Shown: positions 17,263 through 26,308, counted from the stretch's first letter. The stretch: DNA of 32,533 nucleotides from Flavicella sp. (GCF_029238425.1 NZ_JAQWGB010000174.1:1-32533), one strand, 5' to 3'. Notes: a model not told the origin generated them from the sequence alone. Numbers and translations: made by a program.

Positions 17263-18183
17263 TTAGTGACTTACTTCTAATTCGTAATATTTAATTTTTG
17301 AATAGGCTCCTTTATCTCTGGATTGGAAATAATTTCCTGCCTTGAAATAATTTTCAAAAACACCCCATTTTTCCATATGAATTCCTTTATAAACCTTGAA
17401 CTCACTTCCATTTAAGATAATAACCATTTTACCTTCAGAAACTTTAACTTCTAAGGTGAATTTTCTAAACCCAACTTCTTGTTCAAAATTGAAACCTTTG
17501 TCATCATCCCATGCATCCTCATGCAAAAGTTCTTCATAGGTGGCGTTAGGGTTTTTGAGCACTTTTGTTTTCACTCTCACTTTTCCTTGGTCCCAATAAA
17601 TTTTAAGAATAGGAGGGGCATTATTATCGTCTTCTCCTATCAAGTCTCTTTGCTCATTGGTCAAACGTCCATGGATTTGCATGATAATAGTTCTATGATA
17701 TTTACCATTAGAATCCCTCGTTGTTTCTTCCATGGCCAATTTACCTTTCATATAGCCTCCTTGCTTAAAGGTCCAGTTGATATTGTTTTCGCCTGGCACC
17801 ATTTGCTCTCTTAATTCAGATCTAGTGTATTTTGTATTTCTAGTTTTTGAATTTGTAGGCATAGAATGAAATATAATCGCACCTTTGGTAGAATCAATAT
17901 ACATATAAGGTTTTGCAACCTCTATACTTGCAAAATTATCTATTTCTGGTGGTCCTATTTCAATGGGTTTACCATTATCACCGGCTACTGGTAGGGTTAC
18001 CTTCCAATGACTCAAATCAATATCAGGGAGTTTCACCTTTTTCTTTTTCTTCTTCTTTTTTTTCTTTTTCTTCTCAACTTTTACGGTAGTTTCTTGAACA
18101 CTTGTCTCTTGTGTTTGAGAAAACGCACCCGCTGATAAAAATAGAGCGATAAAAAATGTTAAAGATGTCCTTTTAAAGTTCAT
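17263..18183 (-). CDS. PL7 alginate lyase, secreted, with a 12-lysine tract
   Basis: A 306-residue alginate lyase. Residues 1-22 are a standard signal peptide (cleavage near GAFS|Q) without a lipobox cysteine, so it should be periplasmic or secreted, unlike its tandem paralogue. A linker contains 12 consecutive lysines (38-49). The PL7 domain begins about residue 52 and has RSELREQ at 121-127, QIH at 169-171 and YFKAGNYFQ at 279-287. The two PL7 genes are 9 nt apart and align over the whole domain, consistent with duplication followed by different targeting. Confidence 0.92.
   Translation of the reverse strand: MNFKRTSLTFFIALFLSAGAFSQTQETSVQETTVKVEKKKKKKKKKKKKVKLPDIDLSHWKVTLPVAGDNGKPIEIGPPEIDNFASIEVAKPYMYIDSTKGAIIFHSMPTNSKTRNTKYTRSELREQMVPGENNINWTFKQGGYMKGKLAMEETTRDSNGKYHRTIIMQIHGRLTNEQRDLIGEDDNNAPPILKIYWDQGKVRVKTKVLKNPNATYEELLHEDAWDDDKGFNFEQEVGFRKFTLEVKVSEGKMVIILNGSEFKVYKGIHMEKWGVFENYFKAGNYFQSRDKGAYSKIKYYELEVSH
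18037..18072 (-). repeat. Homopolymeric lysine codon tract in the PL7 gene
   Basis: Twelve AAG/AAA codons in a row (a run of A and G only on the coding strand) encode K38-K49 of the secreted PL7 lyase. The tract is low complexity and could vary in length by slippage. Confidence 0.9.
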
Positions 18184-18198
18184 GTGATTTTATTTTTT

Positions 18199-18256
18199 AA
18201 TGGAGATACAGTGCTGTATTCTGTTCTAAACTGTGTCTGTATCTCCATTTTTTTTA
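18199..18256. other. Strong intercistronic hairpin between the PKD and PL7 genes
   Basis: AATGGAGATACAG (18199-18211) pairs with CTGTATCTCCATT (18237-18249), a perfect 13-bp stem. The T tract lies on the plus-strand side (18248-18256), so for the minus-strand operon it is not a normal terminator. No + strand promoter is visible before it. In the operon mRNA it may stabilise the upstream or downstream segment, or reduce read-through into the PL7 genes. Confidence 0.6.
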
Positions 18257-18278
18257 TTGTTTTCTAGGAGAGATGAAA

Positions 18279-19529
18279 TTATTCAAACCCCGGAGTAATA
18301 ATATCTATGTTATCATAAAATACTTCTGTACTACTATCAACTGACAATGGCGCTTTTATGTAGATCACAATCCAGTCTGTAGTTGGAATGAAGGTAAAAG
18401 TATTTGTTGTAAACGTATTATCTGAAGCAGATCCTTTAGATGAATTGAAATCATTTGTGATTGCGAAATGTTTATCCGCAAAGTTCTCAATACCTACTTC
18501 CGTAGTTATATCTGTATTCAAAATATAAACATCAGAATTAATTCCTTCCACTTCAGATCTTGAGTCTATTGTGAATGTGTATTCCACACCAGCTTCAACA
18601 GCTAATTTTTGGTAAAGACGTCTACATGCTTGATAGATTTTAATAGCTCTAGTTTTAGAACCATTTACATAAGAACCATCACTTGTTGAACCTGGTTGTT
18701 CATTTGTACAGTAAGTAGCATCGATATAAGAGTTTAAATCTGAGTTGCTCCATAATGCTTTGTAAGGACTTGGAATTTCACCCAATACATCATCAATAAC
18801 GGTGCTGTTTGGTGTCATATCCCAGGCATCAGCATTATCACTTGTACTACCTGTTAAATGATCGTCTCCAGTACCGTTTTGAACGATAGCTTTGAATGTT
18901 GGTGTTACCGTAGAATTTGGATCTACAACTGAAACTGTTTGCTCTAACTCTGATGAATCTCCAGAATCGTTGGTAGCTGTTAATGTTACAATAAAGTCTC
19001 CTTCAGTTGCAAATGTTTTTGTAGGAGATTCTTCGGTAGAAGTGGTATTGTCTCCAAAATCCCATGAATAACTAACTGCATTTGTAGAGGTGTTTGTAAA
19101 TGTAAATACCTGCCAGTCATTTGGATCTTCAAGGAATGTAAATCCAACCACAGGAGCTTCAGGGTTTGTCACCACAATAGTTTTTTCAACGGTATCTGTA
19201 GTTTCAGATCCATTTGATACAGTAAGAAGCACGTTGTATGATCCCGCTTGTGCAAAAGAATGTGTTGGCTCCGCATCCGTTGAACTACTACCTTCACCAA
19301 AATCCCAAGCGTATGTTGATGCATTGGTAGATCTATCTGTAAAAATATAAGTTCTATAATCCGTTACATCAACTACCTCTGTAAATGCAGCGATAGGTGA
19401 GGGTGGTATTACTATAGTGTCTTCTCCTTCAATTTCTTCAGTACAAGAGAAAAGAAGTGCTAATGATACTAGAAAAGAAAAAGCAAGAATTCCTTTCATT
19501 TTTGTTGTTTTAATTGTTTCAGTCATCAT
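18279..19529 (-). CDS. Surface lipoprotein with two PKD domains and a C-terminal binding-type domain
   Basis: A 416-residue lipoprotein (lipobox LLFSC, C29). Two PKD domains are evident from the YAWDFG and YSWDFGD motifs and the THSF/TKTF-type endings (about 43-122 and 125-203). A roughly 205-residue C-terminal domain resembles carbohydrate-binding modules in composition but is not assigned. Its place after susC-susD is that of SusE/SusF-like glycan-binding proteins, so alginate binding at the cell surface is inferred. The first ATG pair gives a 10-residue extension; the Met at 11 (ATG at 19497-19499) gives a more normal signal peptide and may be the true start. Confidence 0.8.
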   Translation of the reverse strand: MMTETIKTTKMKGILAFSFLVSLALLFSCTEEIEGEDTIVIPPSPIAAFTEVVDVTDYRTYIFTDRSTNASTYAWDFGEGSSSTDAEPTHSFAQAGSYNVLLTVSNGSETTDTVEKTIVVTNPEAPVVGFTFLEDPNDWQVFTFTNTSTNAVSYSWDFGDNTTSTEESPTKTFATEGDFIVTLTATNDSGDSSELEQTVSVVDPNSTVTPTFKAIVQNGTGDDHLTGSTSDNADAWDMTPNSTVIDDVLGEIPSPYKALWSNSDLNSYIDATYCTNEQPGSTSDGSYVNGSKTRAIKIYQACRRLYQKLAVEAGVEYTFTIDSRSEVEGINSDVYILNTDITTEVGIENFADKHFAITNDFNSSKGSASDNTFTTNTFTFIPTTDWIVIYIKAPLSVDSSTEVFYDNIDIITPGFE

Positions 19530-19537
19530 AATCTATC

Positions 19538-20458
19538 TTATTCTTTATCTTTAAAAAATTCAATTTGAGAAAAACTCATCCAAGCACTTTTACGCGTACT
19601 AGCAGTTTCATCGAATCTACCAAAACCAACAAGTTTTACATATCTAGCATTCACAGGTGTACTAAATATTTTAACTTGGAACTCAGAACTTGCAGCTTCT
19701 GAAAGCATAATATCTCCAGATTCTGGGATGATTTTTGTGAAGTCTCCTTCTTCGGTTCCCGTATTAGATACCCAGAATTGGTAACCATATGAGTCAGATT
19801 TTACGTTGGTTGTAAATTGAATTACTCTTAGGTCAGTGATCGTACTTAAGTCATAAATAACATATTCACCATCTGATCTGTAATCTCCATCTAAAATATC
19901 TCCATCTTGCGCCGTCCAAAGTGTTCCTCCGTTTTTATCCAAAGTATTTTCTGGGAAAGCGTCTTTTTCAACTTGATATGAAGAAAATCCTGCAATCGTT
20001 ACAGGTTCTCCAGCATCTCCAGTATTGATCAGATCAAAAAATAAATTCAAGTCTCCTAAAGGTTCTCCATTATCAATAATAGAAACTGAATTTGTATAAA
20101 CATCCGTCAAACCATTGTTGTCTGAAACAGATAAAGTAACATCGTAACTTGCTGTTATAGGAGGATAAGAATGTTCGCTTGGTTCAAAATCTGTCGAAGG
20201 CTCACTTCCATCTCCAAAATCCCATACATAAGAACTTGCACTGATAGATTCGTTTGCAAAGGAAGCTTTGTTCCATTGGTCCCCTTCACCCGTTACTGCC
20301 CCAAAAAAGGCTGTAGGAGGCGTCTTATCTTCTTTAGAGTTTTCTCCTGCTAAGTCATAAGAAAAGTCACAAGAGGCAGCTGATAAAGCTACAATTGATA
20401 AAGCTACTGCTGGTAGTTTTCTCAATACTCTCATTTTAATATTTTGTAAGTTTTTCAT
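19538..20458 (-). CDS. PKD and discoidin-like (F5/8 type C) surface lipoprotein
   Basis: A 306-residue lipoprotein (SAASC, C30). A PKD domain spans about 46-127 (YVWDFGDGS motif). A C-terminal domain at about 138-306 looks like an F5/8 type C/CBM32-like jelly roll: TLDKNGGTLWTA near its start, the YVIYDLSTITDLRVIQF strand pair, YGYQFWVS, and the closing ARYVKLVGFG and SQIEFF strands. It is probably a glycan-binding partner of susC2/susD2. A second in-frame Met at residue 9 could be the start. The next gene begins 8 nt after it. Confidence 0.8.
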   Translation of the reverse strand: MKNLQNIKMRVLRKLPAVALSIVALSAASCDFSYDLAGENSKEDKTPPTAFFGAVTGEGDQWNKASFANESISASSYVWDFGDGSEPSTDFEPSEHSYPPITASYDVTLSVSDNNGLTDVYTNSVSIIDNGEPLGDLNLFFDLINTGDAGEPVTIAGFSSYQVEKDAFPENTLDKNGGTLWTAQDGDILDGDYRSDGEYVIYDLSTITDLRVIQFTTNVKSDSYGYQFWVSNTGTEEGDFTKIIPESGDIMLSEAASSEFQVKIFSTPVNARYVKLVGFGRFDETASTRKSAWMSFSQIEFFKDKE

Positions 20459-20500
20459 TTTTTTGAAATTAAAATTATACGTAAACTGTTAGAAATAAAT

Positions 20501-21946
20501 CTACCTCCAGTTAATGTTTTGAATCAACGCTGGTTCTCCATTTGTGTTCAATGGACTTAAGTTAATTTCTCTTAAAGGGATTGGTAAGGTAGCATCAAAA
20601 GCGTTGAAGTTATATCCATTTGCTTCTGCAAATGCTGATAAAATTTCAGTTGCAACTCCAAAACGTTTTAAGTCAAACATTCTTTGGTTTTCAGAAAAGA
20701 ATTCAAATCGTCTTTCGGCAATTAGTTCGTCTTTAGTAACGGTAGTTACAGCAGTTAAACCAGCTCTAGTTCTCAATTTATTATAGTTGTCACCCCAAGT
20801 TCCAGAAATGGTTACGACATCCGTTCCAGCCATATTAGCTTCGGCGTACATCATTACAACATCAGCATATCTCAATACGATAAAATCTGTTCCAGCTTGT
20901 TCGTCATCTGCACTATTTGTATAATGTTTTGCTGTTTGATATTTATCCTCAGTATCGTCGCTATCGATGTCGAATAAACCACGGTTAGTACCTCCAAAGT
21001 TTGTTAATTTGGCATGTAAATCTGTAGTTAGATAGTTTAGTCCACTTGAGTTACCAGTAGCAGCGAATTCAGCAGAATAGTTTTGACTGTCGTTTGCAGT
21101 ATCGTCTTCAAATCCAATTGCAAAAATAATTTCGTCATTCAATTCATTAGTTGGATCAAATACATCTGCATAGATGTCTAACAATACATAACTGGTAGCT
21201 ACTTGATCTAAATGAACCAATGCTTCTGCATAATCAGGGTTATCTAAAGTCATATAAACTTTTGCTAACATGGCATGAGCAGCACTTTTTGAAGCTCTTG
21301 ATTTAAAAGTATCATCTAAACCTTCCGTTGCTTTTACAAAATCTGCGATAATAAAATCGTAAATCTTGTTTTCTGAAACTCTGGTAAATTGAATCGCTTT
21401 TTCATCTTCTGTCAATACGTGATCTACTAATGGTAAACCTAAGTTTTCAACATCCTCTCCATACATACGGATAAGATTGAAATAAGCATAAGCTCTTAAA
21501 AATCTAGCTTCTGATTCAATTTTCTCGAAAGAAGCTTCTGGCTCTAGGGTTTTCATAGCATCCAAAACAACGTTTGCTAAATAGATAACTCTATACATAC
21601 TAGAGTAGTAATTTGCAGAGATCCCGTTGTTCGCTCTTACAGAAAAATTTTCGAATTGACCCGCATCCGCCGAATCATTCGCATCAGGAGAACGTGTGTT
21701 ACTGTTGTCAGATAACATTTCTGTTACGTAAAATTCAACCTGAACACCTCTGTTGTCGTTTAATTGATTTGTGTTTACTCCTTGAAGAGCGTCGTAGATT
21801 GCGATTAATCCCAATTCTAATTCCTCAGGTGTTTGGTAAAAGTCTTCTGTCTTAATAGCAGAATCCGGATCTGGATTAAGAAAATCCGAGCATGAATTAA
21901 GTAGAATACTTAAAAATACGATTGTTATATATTTTGAATATCTCAT
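20501..21946 (-). CDS. susD: SusD-family nutrient-binding outer-membrane lipoprotein (second pair)
   Basis: A 481-residue SusD/RagB lipoprotein (LLNSC, C19), starting with the typical CSDFLNPDPDSAIKTEDFYQT pattern. Tetratricopeptide-like helices follow (SEARFLRAYAYFNLIRMYGE near residue 156-175), and the usual late motif ELIAERRFEFFSENQRMFDLKRF is present. It acts as the lid over the SusC transporter and binds oligosaccharides, here most likely alginate oligomers. It is 12 nt downstream of its susC partner. Confidence 0.95.
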   Translation of the reverse strand: MRYSKYITIVFLSILLNSCSDFLNPDPDSAIKTEDFYQTPEELELGLIAIYDALQGVNTNQLNDNRGVQVEFYVTEMLSDNSNTRSPDANDSADAGQFENFSVRANNGISANYYSSMYRVIYLANVVLDAMKTLEPEASFEKIESEARFLRAYAYFNLIRMYGEDVENLGLPLVDHVLTEDEKAIQFTRVSENKIYDFIIADFVKATEGLDDTFKSRASKSAAHAMLAKVYMTLDNPDYAEALVHLDQVATSYVLLDIYADVFDPTNELNDEIIFAIGFEDDTANDSQNYSAEFAATGNSSGLNYLTTDLHAKLTNFGGTNRGLFDIDSDDTEDKYQTAKHYTNSADDEQAGTDFIVLRYADVVMMYAEANMAGTDVVTISGTWGDNYNKLRTRAGLTAVTTVTKDELIAERRFEFFSENQRMFDLKRFGVATEILSAFAEANGYNFNAFDATLPIPLREINLSPLNTNGEPALIQNINWR

Positions 21947-21958
21947 TATTTATTTTTT

Positions 21959-24900
21959 TTAAAAATCAATATTAACTCCTAAAGAAACTGTGCTAGTTAT
22001 TGGTGATCCACCACGTTGGTATCCGTATTGAGTAGGACTCGTTTTGTCTAGAGCCTCTGGATTCCAACCTGTGTAGTTGTCAGCTGTAAAATATAGAAGG
22101 TTTTGACCCGTTGCATATACTTTAATATTAGAAATTCCGTCTAATTTAGATAATACACCTTGTGGCAAGTTGTAACCTATATTGATATTTCTAAGGGCAA
22201 TGTACGATGCATCTTGAATGATGCTATTTGTGTAAATTTTCTCGACAATAAATTCACTGTCAACCGTATTTTTAATTTGGTCAAATGCTGTATGGTTGAA
22301 CATGTATTGATCTGCAATATTTCTTACTTCAGCTCCATGACTTCCTTGGAACATAAAAGCAAAACTTACGTTTCCATAGTTGAATTCATTTGAAAAACTC
22401 CAGATGAATTTTGGATAAGGATCTCCCAATTCTGTTTTATCTTCTTCATCTAAAACACCATCACCGTTTAAATCTTTCACATATACAACTCCAGTTTCTT
22501 GACCTACATGTCTAAAGAAGTTTGTTGAGCTGAACTCGTCAAGAGGAACCTCTCTATCCACTACATAACCGTAGAATGAAGAAATAGGCAATCCTTCTGT
22601 GTTGATCCATTCCGTTGGCCTTTTGTTGTCAATTGTAGTAATTTGACCATTTGAAGCGGCAAAATCTACTAAGGTATTTTCATTTGTTGTTAATAAAACT
22701 GTTGAATTCCAAGAGAATTTTTCAGTTCTAATATTTTTTGTTCTTAATTCAAATTCCCATCCTTGATTCTTAACTTTTCCAATGTTGGCTAATGAATTAG
22801 AATATCCTGATGTTGCTGAGATAGGATTGTTTAATAACAATTGGTCACTTGTTCTTTGGTACCAGTCAATAGAACCAGTAATTCTATTATTAAAAAGTCC
22901 AAAATCAACTCCAGGGTTAATTTCAATTAGACGTTCCCATCTTAATTCTGGGTTTCCAATATTTACTGGAGAATAACCAGATTGAATTTTTCCTTCTGAA
23001 GCATAACTCACATTAGAAACTAAGTTCAAGCTAGGGTAGTAGTCTACCAAAATGTTTCCTGTACTAAGTTGAGAAGTACTTCCTTGCGCATCCGGATCAA
23101 CACTACCAGTATTTAATCTATCATTTCCTGTTACACCGTAACTTGCTCTGAACTTCAATCTAGAAATTACATCTGTATCTTCTAAAAAGTCTTCTTGATC
23201 GATATTCCATCCAATAGAGGCTGCAGGGAAATTACCGTATTTGTATTTAGAACCAAAAATTGAACTACCGTCTCTTCTTACACTTAAACTTACTAAGTAT
23301 TTATTATTGTAAGCGTAGTTGAATCTAGAGATAAAAGAAACCCCTCTTTTTGTCCATTCAAAACCTTGAGCGTTTGAAGCAATTGGAGCATTTGAAAGTT
23401 GTTGAATTTTGTCATTCACAATTCCAATTCCTCTAATTGAAGTATAGAAATAATCTCTTTTCTCAATTGAGTTACCCAAAGTAATTCCAAAATCGTGTTT
23501 TCCAAAGATTTTATTATAGTTTAAAAAGTTGTCAAAAATAAAGTATTGGTCTCTTTGAGTAATTTCATCGATATAAGCATCCGTAGTCTCTCTACGAGCT
23601 AAAGTTCCTAAATAATCTTTACGTTGCGTGTCTTGTAAAGAAACAGATAAAGAAGATTTGAATTTCAAACCATCCATAATTTTGTATTGACCATACACAT
23701 TACTGAATAATTTGAATTTATTATCTGTTCTTTCTCTTTCTGTAACCCTTGCATAAGGATTCTGGTTACTTGAATTTCCTAGGTTACTAGTCAATTCTTC
23801 TTCGTAAATACCATCTCCATCTAAATCAGTGAATTCAAAATGACGCATTTGAGCATAATCACCTACTTGCACATCTGAGAATGAACCATTAGGATCGATA
23901 TAATTTAAAGTATGTTCTGTGTGGTAGATTGGCAACCAAGGCATATGTCTGGCAACATTATGAATGTTTTCAGAGAATCTTTTTCTAACCGTATAACTTG
24001 GTGAGAAATTCATTCCAGCAGATAATTTTTTATTGATTTTAAAATCAACTTTTAATCTTGCTCCGAATTTTTCATAGTTGTCTAACAATAAAACACCTTC
24101 ATCATTAGAATAGTTCAAACTTGAGGCATATTTTACTTTATCATTTCCTCCTCTAATAGAAAGAGAATGATTGGTAATAGCACCACTTCCAATAAATACA
24201 TCTTGCCAGCTTCTGTCGGTACCAGTTGATAAACCAAATTTTGTATAGTCAGAAATTTCAAGACCTAAGTCTTGTTGCTTTTTAGCCCAACTAGCAACAG
24301 TTTGTCCGTACGCTTCACTTTTTCTTCCAGTTTTAATACCTGTATAAGTAGAGTAGTTGATTCTTGTTTTACCATCGATTCCAGATTTCATAGTAATCAT
24401 GATAATACCATTTGAACCTTTAGAACCAAATATAGAAGAAGAAGCAGCATCTTTAAGAATTTCAAAAGATTCTACGTCGTTCATATTTAAAGATCCTAAA
24501 AAATCAGAATCAACAATGATTCCATCTACAACAATAAGAGGAGTAGAGTCACCCGCCATAGATCCAGTACCTCTAATAGTAATGGTTGGAGCTGCACCCG
24601 CTTCTCCATCAGTAGCTTGAATGTTTACACCGGAAACTTGTCCAATCAAGGCATCATCAACCCTTGTGACTGCGATTTCGTCCAATGTTTCGTTTTTAAC
24701 TTGAGAAATAGCCCCTGTTAAGTGTGATTTTTTCTGAGTACCATATCCTATAACTACAACTTCATCTAATGCAGAAACATCTTCTTGCAATACGATATTT
24801 AAAGTTGTTTGATCGTCGATAATTACGGTTTGTGATACATATCCTACATATGAAAATTGTAGGACGTCACCACTTTTTGCTTGAATTTCGAAAGCACCGT

Positions 24901-25087
24901 CAAAATCCGTTGTTACCCCTCTATTAGATTTAACTACGACTACATTGATACCAGGAATAGGCACATTGTCAGTTGCGGATAGCACCGTCCCTGTGATGGT
25001 GTTTTCTTGTGCGAATAACGCAACGTTAAGCAACAGAACTACTGAGAGCACTAGTTTTGTTTTAAGATTTTTTATTGATTTTTTCAT
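21959..25087 (-). CDS. susC: SusC/RagA-family TonB-dependent transporter (second pair)
   Basis: A 1042-residue outer-membrane transporter importing glycan oligomers with TonB energy. Signal peptide 1-26 (NVALFAQ) is followed by a carboxypeptidase-regulatory-like domain (about 29-110). The SusC signature VVVIGYGTQKKSHLTGAISQV (about 110-130), the plug domain with DGIIVDSD and SSSIFGSKGSNGIIMITMKSG, and a long beta-barrel ending in the aromatic-terminated strand VSLGVNIDF complete it. There is no N-terminal STN domain, so it does not signal through an ECF sigma/anti-sigma pair; this agrees with control by the GntR regulator. It has its own promoter and operator array. Confidence 0.96.
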   Translation of the reverse strand: MKKSIKNLKTKLVLSVVLLLNVALFAQENTITGTVLSATDNVPIPGINVVVVKSNRGVTTDFDGAFEIQAKSGDVLQFSYVGYVSQTVIIDDQTTLNIVLQEDVSALDEVVVIGYGTQKKSHLTGAISQVKNETLDEIAVTRVDDALIGQVSGVNIQATDGEAGAAPTITIRGTGSMAGDSTPLIVVDGIIVDSDFLGSLNMNDVESFEILKDAASSSIFGSKGSNGIIMITMKSGIDGKTRINYSTYTGIKTGRKSEAYGQTVASWAKKQQDLGLEISDYTKFGLSTGTDRSWQDVFIGSGAITNHSLSIRGGNDKVKYASSLNYSNDEGVLLLDNYEKFGARLKVDFKINKKLSAGMNFSPSYTVRKRFSENIHNVARHMPWLPIYHTEHTLNYIDPNGSFSDVQVGDYAQMRHFEFTDLDGDGIYEEELTSNLGNSSNQNPYARVTERERTDNKFKLFSNVYGQYKIMDGLKFKSSLSVSLQDTQRKDYLGTLARRETTDAYIDEITQRDQYFIFDNFLNYNKIFGKHDFGITLGNSIEKRDYFYTSIRGIGIVNDKIQQLSNAPIASNAQGFEWTKRGVSFISRFNYAYNNKYLVSLSVRRDGSSIFGSKYKYGNFPAASIGWNIDQEDFLEDTDVISRLKFRASYGVTGNDRLNTGSVDPDAQGSTSQLSTGNILVDYYPSLNLVSNVSYASEGKIQSGYSPVNIGNPELRWERLIEINPGVDFGLFNNRITGSIDWYQRTSDQLLLNNPISATSGYSNSLANIGKVKNQGWEFELRTKNIRTEKFSWNSTVLLTTNENTLVDFAASNGQITTIDNKRPTEWINTEGLPISSFYGYVVDREVPLDEFSSTNFFRHVGQETGVVYVKDLNGDGVLDEEDKTELGDPYPKFIWSFSNEFNYGNVSFAFMFQGSHGAEVRNIADQYMFNHTAFDQIKNTVDSEFIVEKIYTNSIIQDASYIALRNINIGYNLPQGVLSKLDGISNIKVYATGQNLLYFTADNYTGWNPEALDKTSPTQYGYQRGGSPITSTVSLGVNIDF

Positions 25088-25165
25088 GTTTAAATTGTTA
25101 GTTTAATAAGCACAACACTGTTGCATTGCTAAGGTTATTGTGTTTTTAATTTTTTCTTTTTAAAA

Positions 25166-25208
25166 AGAACAACAACATTGTTTCTTATTTTCGATAAGAA
25201 ATTGTTCT
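25166..25208 (-). other. Hairpin in the susC2 leader
   Basis: AGAACAA (25166-25172) pairs with TTGTTCT (25202-25208). Inside it TTTCTTAT (25181-25188) pairs with ATAAGAAA (25194-25201) around a TTTCG loop, with an 8-nt bulge on one side. It may affect mRNA stability; there is no adjacent T tract. Confidence 0.4.
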
Positions 25209-25267
25209 AGGAGTAAAAAAGTTAATTGGAAAAGGGAATGGTTTTAGGCATAATATATTGGTTTTTT

Positions 25268-25306
25268 TTGGTTGTCCAAACTGGAAAACCAATTTGGTTT
25301 ACCAAA
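25268..25306. promoter_or_regulatory. Operator array at the susC2 promoter (array B)
   Basis: Three tandem 13-bp units: TTGGTTGTCCAAA, CTGGAAAACCAAT and TTGGTTTACCAAA. The core TTGGTTTACCAA resembles the ExuR/UxuR site TTGGTATACCAA. The last unit overlaps the -7 element, so binding should block initiation. Confidence 0.75.
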
Positions 25307-25310
25307 AATA
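25303..25310 (-). promoter_or_regulatory. -7 element of the susC2 promoter
   Basis: The minus strand reads TATTTTTG, matching TAnnTTTG. It shares four bases with the operator array. There is only TTT at the expected -33 position, so activity may be modest or need an activator. Confidence 0.55.
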
Positions 25311-25375
25311 AGGTATTATGACTGTAAAAAAAAATATTTTAACAAAAAAATATAGTTTTGAATGTGCATTTCTAT

Positions 25376-25410
25376 AAAAAGATAAGAATAATTTGTGAAT
25401 TATCATTCTT
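25376..25410 (-). terminator. Terminator of the two-cupin gene
   Basis: On the minus strand AAGAAT-n3-AATT... folds against AATT-ATTCTT around 25384-25410 (stem of 10 pairs with a bulge), followed by a T5 tract at 25376-25380. It lies about 60 nt after the stop codon. Confidence 0.5.
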
Positions 25411-25467
25411 GGTTTCTTTCAAAAAGTTAGAAATTCAAAGGGTGGTGAGTTTTTGACAGGTTGTTTT

Positions 25468-26292
25468 CTATTCTGATAGAGTGTTATGAGTCTCTAACCA
25501 GACTTCTCCTTTTTTATCTCTAAAAAAATCCATCCATACATAATACATAGTTTCATTTTTGTCGACAGTAACGGAGTGATTAGATCCAAGTGGGATATGT
25601 AATAATGAATATTCAGGGAATTTTATGCGAGCGTCATCTGCAAAAACGGTTACATTATTTTTATTCAAGCCTAGAAAAAGTTGTTCTAACATTCCGTGTT
25701 CATGAGCACCGACTTTATCAGGACCAGTTGTTTGCACTGTACCCATAGCAATTCTTGGGATGTATTTGTTTGGAAGTATAGTTCTGCTAACGGTATTTGG
25801 ACTTTTAATGGGTTCCGTATAGGCCTCACAATCTGTGAATTTTTTAAAGTATACTTTGTCAATGTTTTTTGTGGGAAATGCTTCAAGATCTAGAATATCT
25901 TGTTCTGTTAATTTGCTCTCTATTCTTAGAAAATGTAAGGTGTCATTTTTTGTTGGTTGAATGCTTAGGTTTTTAAAAGCATTTGGTAAAAGAATGGATT
26001 CAGGTACAACAGGATAAGTGTTTTCTTTAATCGATACGATTCCTGTCCCTTTTACAAATAGATAAACGAATTTAGAACCACCATCTAATTGCTCCTCCAA
26101 AGTTTTATTGGTAATTGAAAATTGTTTTACGATGATTCCTTTGATCTCGTTTTCTAGTAAAATTTTGGAATATAGACTTTGATTAGGACTAAGGTCTACA
26201 TTTAATTTTTCTAAAGGGATTTCTTGACTGAAACTATTGAAGAAAGAACTTAGAATTCCAAAAAGAATAATATGTGATGATTGAATTTTCAT
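25468..26292 (-). CDS. Secreted two-cupin protein of the alginate locus
   Basis: A 274-residue protein with a signal peptide (1-22, cleavage near NSFS|Q) and no lipobox, so probably periplasmic. Two cupin-like halves are seen. The C-terminal one (about 165-260) carries GAHEHGMLEQ, giving H197, H199 and E203, and a later H239 in HIPLGSNHS, the normal cupin metal set. The N-terminal half (about 45-125) has the GTGIVSI turn but lacks these ligands. KdgF, also a cupin, acts on unsaturated uronates in the cytoplasm, so a periplasmic counterpart acting on lyase products, or a binding role, is possible but unproven. It sits between the two SusCD operons. Confidence 0.7.
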   Translation of the reverse strand: MKIQSSHIILFGILSSFFNSFSQEIPLEKLNVDLSPNQSLYSKILLENEIKGIIVKQFSITNKTLEEQLDGGSKFVYLFVKGTGIVSIKENTYPVVPESILLPNAFKNLSIQPTKNDTLHFLRIESKLTEQDILDLEAFPTKNIDKVYFKKFTDCEAYTEPIKSPNTVSRTILPNKYIPRIAMGTVQTTGPDKVGAHEHGMLEQLFLGLNKNNVTVFADDARIKFPEYSLLHIPLGSNHSVTVDKNETMYYVWMDFFRDKKGEVWLETHNTLSE

Positions 26293-26308
26293 GCTTGTAA
26301 ATGTTTAA

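Larger units (their letters stand above)
25088..25467 (-). other. Leader and promoter region of susC2
   Basis: This 380-bp gap holds, on the minus strand, the terminator of the two-cupin gene, the susC2 promoter with its operator array, and about 205 nt of untranslated leader. The leader contains a hairpin at 25166-25208. No further open reading frame was seen. Confidence 0.6.
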
